A model generated the notes under the pieces. It was given only the letters and a program-made list of their open reading frames with translations, had not been told where the DNA came from and did no database searches. From Phosphoribacter sp964558825 (GTDB lineage Bacteria > Actinomycetota > Actinomycetes > Actinomycetales > Dermatophilaceae): a DNA stretch of 13,276 nt. Below are positions 1 to 7,761 of the stretch, in pieces (the first letter of the stretch is position 1; each line of letters opens with the position of its first letter). The stretch covers positions 1 through 13,276 of the forward strand of contig CAZLGB010000089.1 in NCBI GenBank assembly GCA_964558825.1. Direction: 5' to 3'. Both the position numbers and the translations under genes were made by a program.

Positions 1-450
1 AGCGGCCTCGGGCCCGAGCGTGTCCGCGACGGGGACCGGCTGCCCGTGGGCCCCGACCGACCCGACATCCCCGCCGTCGACATCGTCCCGCTGCCCGCCC
101 CCCTCGCCGAGCCGCTCCTGCGCGTGCGCCTCGGGCCGCGTGACGACTGGTTCGACCGCGCCGCCGCCACGGCTCTCACCTCGGCCCCGTATGCCGTGCT
201 CCCCGACTCCGATCGCGTCGGCGTGCGGTTGCGCGGGCCGCTGCTGACCCGGCTCGACACCCGTGAGCTGCTCTCGGAAGGCATGGTCGAGGGTGCCCTC
301 CAAGTGCCCCCTGACGGTCAGCCGGTGCTCTTCCTCGCCGATCATCCGGTGACCGGCGGCTATCCCGTCATCGCGGTCGTGCACCCGGACGACCTCCCAG
401 CGGCCGCGCAACTGCGACCGGGGCAGACGCTGCGCTTCCGCGTCAGCTGA
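1..450 (+). CDS. pxpC: 5-oxoprolinase subunit C / biotin-dependent carboxyltransferase family protein (3' part)
   Basis: This is the C-terminal 149 residues of a protein whose start lies left of the window; the frame is open from base 1 to the TGA at 448-450. The stretch EGMVEGALQVPPDGQP followed by VLFLADHPVTGGYPVIAVV is the conserved core of the KipA/PxpC (allophanate hydrolase subunit 2-like) family. PxpC acts with PxpA and PxpB in ATP-dependent opening of 5-oxoproline to glutamate in the cytosol. The C-terminus ends normally after the LRPGQTLRFRVS segment, so this end is intact. The partner genes would lie upstream, out of view. It is separated from otsA by 48 bp carrying a promoter, so it is probably the last gene of its own operon. 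Older annotations may call this family urea amidolyase-like or KipA antagonist; substrate assignment rests on family only. Confidence 0.85.
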   Translation, partial: SGLGPERVRDGDRLPVGPDRPDIPAVDIVPLPAPLAEPLLRVRLGPRDDWFDRAAATALTSAPYAVLPDSDRVGVRLRGPLLTRLDTRELLSEGMVEGALQVPPDGQPVLFLADHPVTGGYPVIAVVHPDDLPAAAQLRPGQTLRFRVS

Positions 451-485
451 GCCCCATTCGAGGGCCGCGCGGGGGCGGGTCGGGT

Positions 486-491
486 TAGGGT
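486..491 (+). promoter_or_regulatory. Putative -10 box for leaderless otsA transcript
   Basis: The hexamer TAGGGT fits the actinobacterial TANNNT -10 consensus and lies 7 nt upstream of the ATG at 499, which would put the transcription start on the A of the start codon. No convincing -35 element is visible. The purine run GAAGGGA touches the ATG directly, too close for normal Shine-Dalgarno use, which agrees with leaderless initiation. Confidence 0.5.
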
Positions 492-498
492 GAAGGGA

Positions 499-1941
<1,443 letters not shown>

Positions 1942-1945
1942 GGCC

Positions 1946-2743
1946 GTGATCGACGACCACCTCCACGAGGAGGTATGCCGGTTGCGCACCATCGCCGACA
2001 CCGGCGGGCTGATCGTCGTCCTCGACTTCGACGGGGTGCTGGCGCCGCTCGTCGACGACCCGGCGGCCTCGCGGCCGCTCCCCGCGGCAGTCACCGCGCT
2101 CACGGCTCTGCTCGACCGCGAAGTGCCCGTGGCCATCGTCTCCGGTCGAGCGCTCGCCGAGCTGCGCGAGGTCACCGCGGCGGGTGGCCTCGATCCTCGG
2201 GTGCGACTCGTCGGTGGCCACGGCGGTGAGTGGGGCGACGACGAGGGCCCTGCAGGCGCACCCGGACCGGCATTCCCCACCCTGGGCGAGAGCGGGATCG
2301 ACGAGCACCGATACGCGCAGACCGCAACGGTTTTCGACGAGGTGAGCGCACGGCATACGGGCACCCGGGTGGAACGCAAGCCGGGGTCGCTCGTCCTGCA
2401 CACACGTGGAGCGTCACCCGCGCAGGCCGCGGCGGCCCGGGCCGAGCTCGCCGAGGCCCTCGCGCCGGGCGTCAAGCTCATGACGGGCCACGACGTCCTC
2501 GAGGCGATGCTCACGCACGCGACCAAAGGCGCGGCGGTCGACCGGCTGAGGGCCAGCGCCCACCCGCAGGCAACGGTCTTCTTCGCCGGTGACGACGTCA
2601 CCGACGAGTCGGCCTTCGCGCGGCTGCGCGCGGGTGACCTCGGCGTCAAGGTCGGCCCCGGCCCGACAGCCGCCGGCGCCCGGGTCGCCGATCCGGGTGA
2701 GCTTGCCGAGGTGCTCGCCCTGCTGGCGGCCCACCCGGCATGA
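1946..2743 (+). CDS. otsB: Trehalose-6-phosphate phosphatase (HAD superfamily)
   Basis: Dephosphorylates trehalose-6-phosphate to free trehalose, an osmolyte and stress protectant and the second step after OtsA. HAD motifs are complete: motif I VLDFDGVLAP (nucleophile and acid/base aspartates near residues 27 and 29 of this start), motif II IVSGR, the conserved Lys in HATKGAAV, and motif IV VFFAGDDVTDESAF. The cap segment with GTRVERKPGSLVLHTR is typical of OtsB. The start is ambiguous. GTG 1925 overlaps otsA by 17 bp with GGGGGAG only 1 nt away. GTG 1946 has GGTGAGG 2 nt away. TTG 1982 has the best Shine-Dalgarno, GAGGAGG at 1967-1973 with 8-nt spacing. I chose 1946 because it keeps the amphipathic helix that usually precedes the first strand in actinobacterial homologues. 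ATG 1975 is out of frame. Confidence 0.93.
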   Translation: MIDDHLHEEVCRLRTIADTGGLIVVLDFDGVLAPLVDDPAASRPLPAAVTALTALLDREVPVAIVSGRALAELREVTAAGGLDPRVRLVGGHGGEWGDDEGPAGAPGPAFPTLGESGIDEHRYAQTATVFDEVSARHTGTRVERKPGSLVLHTRGASPAQAAAARAELAEALAPGVKLMTGHDVLEAMLTHATKGAAVDRLRASAHPQATVFFAGDDVTDESAFARLRAGDLGVKVGPGPTAAGARVADPGELAEVLALLAAHPA

Positions 2744-2745
2744 TG

Positions 2746-2779
2746 TGTCCGACGGCCCCACACGGCGGCCACTCGGACA
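2746..2779. other. Inverted repeat between otsB and the lipase-like gene
   Basis: TGTCCGA (2746-2752) and TCGGACA (2773-2779) are perfect inverted arms separated by 20 nt, which contain a further GGCC/GGCC pairing. It sits between the otsB stop and the next start with no T-run. It could be a weak terminator or attenuator of the otsAB message, a 5' UTR structure, or an operator. Seven-base arms in 72% GC DNA can arise by chance. Confidence 0.3.
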
Positions 2780-2793
2780 GCGAGGGATCGCAC

Positions 2794-3726
2794 ATGCGCA
2801 GCAGCACTTCGACGCTCACGGCCGCCGACGGCACCCAGGTCTTCGTCTTCGAGTGGCTGCCCGAGGGTGACCCGAAGGCCGTCGTCCAGATCGCCCACGG
2901 GATGGCCGAGCACGCGTCGCGCTATGAACGCTTCGCCGAAGCGCTCACCGCCGCGGGGTATGCCGTCTACGCCAACGACCACCGTGGTCACGGCAAGACC
3001 GCGGGATCGCTCGACAACGTCGGCTATTTCGCCGACAGCGACGGCTTCGAGCGCGTCGTCGGCGACATGCTCGACCTCACCCACCAGATCAAGGCCGAGC
3101 ACCCCGGCCTGCCGGTCTTCCTCTTCGGCCACAGCATGGGCTCGATGCTCGCCCGCGGCTATGCCATCGAGCATGGCGAGGAGCTGCACGGGCTGCTGCT
3201 CTCGGGCACCGGCGCCGACCCCGGCATGCTCGGCAAGGTCGGCGGGGTCATCGCCCAGGTCGAGGGACGCATCCGCGGCCGCAAGGCGCGCAGCAAGCTG
3301 CTCGACACCATGACCTTCGGCAAGTTCAACAGCGCCTTCAAGCCGACGCGGACCAATTTCGACTGGCTCTCGCGCGACGACGCGGAGGTCGACAAGTACA
3401 TCGCCGACCCCTACTGCGGCGGCGTCTTCACGACTGGCTTCTTCGCCGACCTGCTCCACGGCATCGGCATCATCAACGATGCCAAGCACGTCGCTCGTGT
3501 GCCCAAAGACCTTCCGGTGCACCTGTTTTCGGGCAGCCGTGACCCGGTCGGCGACAACGGCAAGGGCGTGCGCAGCGTCGCCAGCCAGTTCCGCCGCGCC
3601 GGCCTGCGCGACGTCACCGTCGACATCTATCCCGAGGCTCGGCACGAGATCCTCAACGAGACCAACCGCGACGAGGTCACCGGCGACGTCATCGGCTGGC
3701 TCGACGAGCATCTGCCGCACGCCTGA
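2794..3726 (+). CDS. Alpha/beta hydrolase, monoacylglycerol lipase-like (serine aminopeptidase S33 / Hydrolase_4)
   Basis: A 310-residue serine hydrolase resembling monoacylglycerol lipases and lysophospholipases, which release fatty acids from monoglycerides or lysolipids. The catalytic triad is readable: nucleophile elbow GHSMGS (Ser114), acid in FSGSRDPVG (Asp250) and base in PEARHEIL (His284). The N-terminal HGMAEHASRYERFAEAL and NDHRGHGKT segments are typical of the family; HG supplies the oxyanion region. There is no signal peptide, so it is probably cytosolic or peripheral. The in-frame ATG at 2740 overlaps the otsB stop, but ATG 2794 is the likely start because GAGGGA (2782-2787) lies 6 nt upstream and the fold begins immediately after. 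It lies 50 bp after otsB on the same strand and may be partly co-transcribed. Exact substrate cannot be fixed; an esterase with other specificity is possible. Confidence 0.88.
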   Translation: MRSSTSTLTAADGTQVFVFEWLPEGDPKAVVQIAHGMAEHASRYERFAEALTAAGYAVYANDHRGHGKTAGSLDNVGYFADSDGFERVVGDMLDLTHQIKAEHPGLPVFLFGHSMGSMLARGYAIEHGEELHGLLLSGTGADPGMLGKVGGVIAQVEGRIRGRKARSKLLDTMTFGKFNSAFKPTRTNFDWLSRDDAEVDKYIADPYCGGVFTTGFFADLLHGIGIINDAKHVARVPKDLPVHLFSGSRDPVGDNGKGVRSVASQFRRAGLRDVTVDIYPEARHEILNETNRDEVTGDVIGWLDEHLPHA

Positions 3727-3750
3727 CCTGCGTCGCGTCCCGCGGTCGCG

Positions 3751-3840
3751 GCCGTATGCCGCGCCCCTCGCTCAACCGGGCGCGACGGCATACGGCGGAC
3801 GTATGCCGTGCCCCTCACCCAACGGGGCGCGACGGCATAC
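3751..3840. terminator. Two tandem hairpins at convergent gene ends, built from GTATGCCG words
   Basis: Hairpin 1 spans 3751-3796: an 11-bp perfect outer stem, GCCGTATGCCG against CGGCATACGGC, continued by CGCCC/GGGCG with a 3-nt bulge. Hairpin 2 spans 3801-3840: outer stem GTATGCCG/CGGCATAC and inner stem GCCCC/GGGGC around loop TCACCCAAC. The middle arms (3786-3793 and 3801-3808) can also pair with each other. The two units are near-copies. They lie between the plus-strand hydrolase gene and the minus-strand marR, where a bidirectional terminator is expected. There is no T-run, so termination may need Rho or another factor. Confidence 0.6.
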
Positions 3841-3885
3841 ATCGTGCGGGTCTGCCGCAGCAGAGCTGAGCTAGAGAGCTAGGCG

Positions 3886-4371
3886 CTAGAGGATGCGCCG
3901 GATCGCGTCCATGGCGCCGCGCAGATAGCGCTCGACCACGGCGCGCTCCTCGGCGGTGAAGCTCGCGTCGAGCTGAGCAAGGGCGATGAACATCGGGATG
4001 AGGTGCCCGAGCACCTCTTCGCGGCCGGAGTCGGTCACCGACACCTGGGTGCGCCGACCATCGGAGCTGTGGGCCTCGCGCAGCGCGTGACCGCGCGCCT
4101 CGAGCCGGTCGACGATGCCGGTGGCGGCGGCCGTCGTCACGCCGAGCTTGCGGGCGAGCTCCGCCGGGCCGTGCGGCTGGGCGACGAGCAGCTCGAGCGC
4201 GCGCAGGTCGGTGTGCCCGAGGTCAGCCCGGCGGGCGATGGTCGGGCCGACCTGCTCGGAGACGGTCACCAACTCGCGCAGGGCAGCAAGAGTCGGCGTC
4301 TGGCGCCACTCGCGCACGAACGCCGTGTTGGGCCGCTGCTCCGCGCCCTGGGTTGACAGGTGATCGTTCAT
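3886..4371 (-). CDS. MarR-family transcriptional regulator
   Basis: A 161-residue winged helix-turn-helix regulator of the usual MarR length. The recognition region is GPAELARKLGVTTAAATGIVDRLEARGH (about 68-95), split here as two helices, followed by the wing DGRRTQVSVTDSG (104-116). Helices at both ends (20-50 and 120-161) would form the dimer interface and ligand pocket. The start ATG at 4371 has no Shine-Dalgarno, but a TAGATT box on the minus strand lies 9 nt upstream, consistent with a leaderless mRNA. The protein contains no cysteine, so direct thiol-based redox sensing of the OhrR type is excluded and a small-molecule or lipid ligand is more likely. It is divergent from the mmpL-phr operon, with a palindrome over both promoters, so autoregulation and repression of the operon are the natural inference. 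Confidence 0.92.
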   Translation of the reverse strand: MNDHLSTQGAEQRPNTAFVREWRQTPTLAALRELVTVSEQVGPTIARRADLGHTDLRALELLVAQPHGPAELARKLGVTTAAATGIVDRLEARGHALREAHSSDGRRTQVSVTDSGREEVLGHLIPMFIALAQLDASFTAEERAVVERYLRGAMDAIRRIL

Positions 4372-4382
4372 TAGATTAGTAA
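4353..4382 (+). promoter_or_regulatory. Putative sigma-A promoter of the MMPL-photolyase operon
   Basis: A perfect TTGACA -35 hexamer at 4353-4358 lies inside the 5' end of marR. With an 18-bp spacer it is followed by TAGTAA (4377-4382), a weaker -10, inside an AT-rich stretch that stands out in this GC-rich DNA. The start site would fall near 4389-4390, leaving a leader of roughly 37 nt before ATG 4427, which has its own GGAG ribosome site. Confidence 0.5.
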
Positions 4383-4393
4383 TCTACTTAGAT
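4372..4393. promoter_or_regulatory. MarR operator palindrome(s)
   Basis: TAGATTAGTAATCTA at 4372-4386 is a perfect inverted repeat (7-base arms around a central G), adjoining the marR start codon. It overlaps a second perfect inverted repeat, ATCTACTTAGAT (4382-4393), so three alternating TAGAT half-sites lie in a row. MarR dimers typically bind 15-20 bp AT-rich palindromes in divergent promoters. A bound dimer would cover the -10 region of the operon promoter and the marR start. Confidence 0.75.
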
Positions 4394-4426
4394 ATCCCCA
4401 CAAGCACCAGAGCAGCGGAGCTGCCC

Positions 4427-6487
4427 ATGTCCGGACTGTCGAGCATCCCCGGCGTCATCCTTGCGCGCCGCCGGTCGTGGCTGGTCGCGCTGCTCTTCAT
4501 CCTCGTCGCCGGGGGGATCATCGGCGGGCTCAAGGAGGCGACCAAGCCGACCTCGGCCACCGGAGCCCTGCCTCGCGGGGCCGACTCGACGCGGGTGGTA
4601 GAGCTGCTGGAGGGCTTCCCCCAGCAGCAGGGCTCGACCGCGGTCGTGCTCTTCTCCGCTGACTCCGGGTCCCTCGCACCGGACGTCGTCAACGCCCTGC
4701 GGGCCACACCGGCCCTGGCCAAGGGCGCTCCGTTGACGGTGAGCCAGGACGGCACCGCCGCCCTGGGCGTGGTGCCGATCGCCGACACGAGCAACGCCGG
4801 CATCTCGGCGGCGATCAAGGCGCTGCGAGCCGAGGTGCGAGCTGCCGCCCCGGCCGGCGTCACCGCCCAGGTCACCGGCCCGGCGGCCATCCAGGCCGAC
4901 CTCGGGGCGGTCTTCGAGGGCGCCGACACCCGGCTGTTGCTCGCCACCGCCTCGGTCGTCGCGCTGCTGCTGCTCATCACCTATCGCAGCCCCATTCTCT
5001 GGCTGGTGCCGCTCATCGTCGTCGGCATCGCCGACCGGCTCGCGGCCGTGCTGGCCACCCAAGTCCTCAAGGCCACCGGGCAGGTGTGGGACGAGTCGGT
5101 CGTCGGCATCCTGTCGGTCCTCGTCTTCGGCGCGGGCACCGACTACGCGTTGCTGCTCATCTCGCGCTATCGCGACGAGTTGCGTCGCGAGCCGGATCGG
5201 TATGCCGCGATGCGTGCAGCGCTGCGGCATACGGGGGAGGCGGTCCTGCTCAGCGCGACCACGGTGGTGCTCGGCGTGCTCACCCTGCTGCTGTCGGCCT
5301 TCCCGGGGACGCGTGCCCTCGGGCTGGCCAGCGCGGTCGGCATCGTCGTCGCCGCGGGCTATGCCCTGCTCGTGCTGCCGGCGGTGCTCGTGCTCTTCGG
5401 TCGGTGGATCTTCTGGCCGCTCGTGCCCCGGGTCGGTCAGGTCTCCAGCGCCGACTCGCGCTCCTTCTGGCGGCGCGTCGGAGATCAGGTCGCGGCCCGC
5501 CCGGCCGCCTTCGTCGCCGGGACGCTCGTGCTGCTGGCCGTGCTGGCCGGTGGGCTCACCCAGATCCGCAGCGGTCTGGCTCCGACCGACCAATTCCTGC
5601 AGAAGCCCGAGGCCATTGCGGCCTCCGAGCGGTTGGCTCGATCCTTCCCGGCGGGCAGCTCCGACCCGCTCGTGGTGCTGACCCCCGGCGACCCGGCCGC
5701 CGTGGTGACCGCGCTCGGCACGGTGGCGTCGGTGTCGAGCGCTCGGCCAGGGCCGGCTTCGGGCGGGCTCACTGAGGTCGCCGTCGTGCTGCGTCCTGCG
5801 CCTGGCAGCGATGAGGCCCGCCAGGCGGTGCGTGACGTGCGCTCGGCCCTGACCGGCATACCTGACGTGCTCGTCGGCGGCACCGAGGCCAAGGGGGTCG
5901 ACGCCGCCGACGCCGCCGGGCACGACCGGGTGGTGATCTTCCCGCTCATCCTCGGGCTGGTCCTCCTGTCGCTGCTCGTCCTGCTGCGCTCGGTCGTCGC
6001 GCCGGTCATCCTCGTGCTGACCGTCGTAGCCACCTATCTCGCGGCCCTCGGCGCGTCGTGGTGGATCTTCACCAAGGTCTTCGGCTTCACCGCTCTCGAC
6101 GTCACGGCGCCGCTCTATACCTTCCTCTTCCTCGTCGCGCTCGGCGTCGACTACAACATCTTCCTCGTCACGCGTGCCCGGGAGGAGGCGTCCCAAAACG
6201 GTTCTCGCGCAGGGATGTTGCGGGCGCTCGCGGCCACTGGCGGAGTGATCACGAGCGCAGGTATCCTCCTCGCCGCCGTCTTCGCCGTGCTCGGCGTCCT
6301 GCCGCTCGTCGTCCTCGCCCAGATCGGCGTCATCATCTGCGTCGGCGTGCTGCTCGACACCCTGGTCGTGCGCACCGTACTCGTGCCCGCCCTCGCGATC
6401 CTGCTCGGGGACCGCTTCTGGTGGCCCCGCAAGGTCGGCGCCGGGGCACCGGCCGCGAGCCTCGCGGGCGCCGGGAGCCGGGCCTGA
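4427..6487 (+). CDS. MMPL-family RND transporter
   Basis: A 686-residue inner-membrane exporter of the MMPL/HAE2 class, powered by proton motive force. The layout is a duplicated half: TM1 at about 17-35, an extracytoplasmic domain to about 165, then a membrane bundle (about 168-325); the second half repeats this with a TM at about 360-378, a loop to about 500 and a bundle at about 502-660. Both bundles carry the expected Asp-Tyr proton-relay pair, in GAGTDYALLLISRYRDE (Asp239/Tyr240) and ALGVDYNIFLVTRAREE (Asp575/Tyr576). Ribosome site GGAG (4417-4420) lies 6 nt before ATG 4427. MarR-MMPL pairs are common as regulated efflux systems, and actinobacterial MMPLs often move lipids. Being the first gene of a lipid-modification operon suggests a lipid or lipid-derived cargo, but a drug or toxic fatty acid is equally possible. 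The coding sequence contains one GTATGCCG inverted pair at 5200-5232. Confidence 0.93.
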   Translation: MSGLSSIPGVILARRRSWLVALLFILVAGGIIGGLKEATKPTSATGALPRGADSTRVVELLEGFPQQQGSTAVVLFSADSGSLAPDVVNALRATPALAKGAPLTVSQDGTAALGVVPIADTSNAGISAAIKALRAEVRAAAPAGVTAQVTGPAAIQADLGAVFEGADTRLLLATASVVALLLLITYRSPILWLVPLIVVGIADRLAAVLATQVLKATGQVWDESVVGILSVLVFGAGTDYALLLISRYRDELRREPDRYAAMRAALRHTGEAVLLSATTVVLGVLTLLLSAFPGTRALGLASAVGIVVAAGYALLVLPAVLVLFGRWIFWPLVPRVGQVSSADSRSFWRRVGDQVAARPAAFVAGTLVLLAVLAGGLTQIRSGLAPTDQFLQKPEAIAASERLARSFPAGSSDPLVVLTPGDPAAVVTALGTVASVSSARPGPASGGLTEVAVVLRPAPGSDEARQAVRDVRSALTGIPDVLVGGTEAKGVDAADAAGHDRVVIFPLILGLVLLSLLVLLRSVVAPVILVLTVVATYLAALGASWWIFTKVFGFTALDVTAPLYTFLFLVALGVDYNIFLVTRAREEASQNGSRAGMLRALAATGGVITSAGILLAAVFAVLGVLPLVVLAQIGVIICVGVLLDTLVVRTVLVPALAILLGDRFWWPRKVGAGAPAASLAGAGSRA
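5200..5232. repeat. Inverted repeat inside the MMPL gene (GTATGCCGC / GCGGCATAC)
   Basis: Two 9-base perfect arms, GTATGCCGC (5200-5208) and GCGGCATAC (5224-5232), flank a 15-nt loop within coding sequence. Each arm contains the window-wide 8-mer, giving the same inverted arrangement as in the intergenic terminator hairpins. Confidence 0.7.
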
Positions 6488-6495
6488 GGGCGCAC

Positions 6496-7761
6496 ATGGT
6501 CGACGCTGACGCGGAGCGCATCGCGGTCGTCGGGTCGGGCGTCGCCGGGCTCACGGCGGCATACCTCCTCTCACGCCGGCACCGGGTGACCCTCTGGGAG
6601 GCCCAGCCGCGGCTCGGCGGGCACGCTCACACCCACGACATCGATGGGGTGGGCGGCCCGCTGCGGGTGGACACCGGCTTCATCGTCCACAACGACCGGA
6701 CCTACCCGCTGCTGCGGCGCCTCTTCGCCGAGCTCGGTGTCGCGGCCCGTCCGACGGAGATGTCGATGAGCGTCCGCGACGAGCCCTCGGGGCTCGAATA
6801 TGCCGGTGGCCGTGGGCTTTCCGGATTCGTCGCGCGGCCTCGGCAGCTCGCTCGTGGGGACTATGTGCGGATGCTCGTCGCGGTCCGGCGCTTTCACCGG
6901 CTCGCGCGCGACTTCCTCGCCCAGACCGATGACACCGACACGACGAGCTTCGGGGCCTTCTGCCGGGAGGGTGGTTTCGGTCCCGACTTCCTCCGGCTGT
7001 ATGCCGTGCCGGTCGTTGCCTGCGTGTGGTCGACGGGCACGGCCGACGCCCTGGACTATCCGGCTCGCTATCTCTTTCGCTTCCTCGATCACCACGGGAT
7101 GCTCTCGATCGGCGACTCACCTCAGTGGTTCACCGTTGTCGGGGGATCGCGCACCTATGTCGATGCGGTGGCGGCCCGGGTGGCAGACGTGCGGGTCGGT
7201 CGTGGGGTCGTCGCCGTGCGGCGGCTCCCCGACGGGGTCGAGGTGACCGGCGTCGGCGCGGCGGCCGAGCGGTTCGACCGGGTCGTCATCGCCACCCACC
7301 CCGACGAGGCCCTGCGCCTGCTGGCCGATCCGACCGACCTCGAGCGCCGGGTCCTCGGGGCCTTCCGATACTCCACCAATGAGACTGTCCTGCACCGCTG
7401 CTCGAACCTCATGCCGCGCGCGCGCGGAGCTCGAGCGAGCTGGAACTACCTCGTCCGTGGTGACGGCGACGGGCCCCCGCTCGTCACCTATTGGATGAAC
7501 CGCCTGCAGGGGCTGCCTCCCTCGGACCCGCTCTTCGTCACCCTCAACGGCACCGAGCGCATCCCCGACGCCGACGTGATCGCCTCGATGAGCTACGCCC
7601 ACCCGGTCTACGACGCCGCCAGTGTGGCGGCCCAGCGCCTGCTCCCGCAGCTGTCGGTGGGGCGCACGGCATACGCCGGGGCCTATCACGGATGGGGTTT
7701 CCACGAGGACGGGGCGCGTGCGGGGGTCGCCGCTGCAGCGAGCTTCGGGGTGACCTGGTGA
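6496..7761 (+). CDS. FAD-dependent amine-oxidase-like oxidoreductase (COG2907, UfaD-like)
   Basis: A 421-residue flavoprotein. The N-terminal Rossmann motif VVGSGVAGLTAAYLL (11-25, GxGxxG) is followed by the ribose-binding acid in LWEAQPRLGGHAHT (Glu35). DTGFIVHNDRTYP (59-71) and the C-terminal AYHGWGFHEDGARAG are hallmarks of the COG2907 subgroup of flavin amine oxidases. This subgroup sits next to DUF1365 and cyclopropane-synthase-type genes in many bacteria, and a member (UfaD of Rhodobacter sphaeroides, as I recall it) desaturates a methylated fatty acyl chain on the way to furan fatty acids. A role as membrane-lipid desaturase or oxidase is therefore the best inference; amine oxidation is unlikely. 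Start ATG 6496 has GAGGG (6486-6490) 5 nt upstream and lies 8 bp after the MMPL stop. Its TGA overlaps the next GTG by 4 bp (GTGA), indicating translational coupling. Confidence 0.9.
   Translation: MVDADAERIAVVGSGVAGLTAAYLLSRRHRVTLWEAQPRLGGHAHTHDIDGVGGPLRVDTGFIVHNDRTYPLLRRLFAELGVAARPTEMSMSVRDEPSGLEYAGGRGLSGFVARPRQLARGDYVRMLVAVRRFHRLARDFLAQTDDTDTTSFGAFCREGGFGPDFLRLYAVPVVACVWSTGTADALDYPARYLFRFLDHHGMLSIGDSPQWFTVVGGSRTYVDAVAARVADVRVGRGVVAVRRLPDGVEVTGVGAAAERFDRVVIATHPDEALRLLADPTDLERRVLGAFRYSTNETVLHRCSNLMPRARGARASWNYLVRGDGDGPPLVTYWMNRLQGLPPSDPLFVTLNGTERIPDADVIASMSYAHPVYDAASVAAQRLLPQLSVGRTAYAGAYHGWGFHEDGARAGVAAAASFGVTW

Noticed and set aside
1975..2229. Small plus-strand frame starting at ATG 1975 behind GAGGAGG
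   Set aside because: It is a frame-shifted reading of otsB, Arg/Ala-rich with no fold; the HAD motifs belong to the other frame.
4388..6196. A 602-codon minus-strand open frame opposite the MMPL gene
   Set aside because: Its Arg/Asp/Glu/Gln-rich composition is the mirror of hydrophobic membrane segments; no start signals or motifs.
6496..7761. Phytoene desaturase (carotenoid) assignment for the flavoprotein
   Set aside because: Both share the Rossmann start, but the GFHEDG C-terminal motif, length and DUF1365/CFA neighbours place it in the COG2907 group, and no crtB/crtE genes are present.
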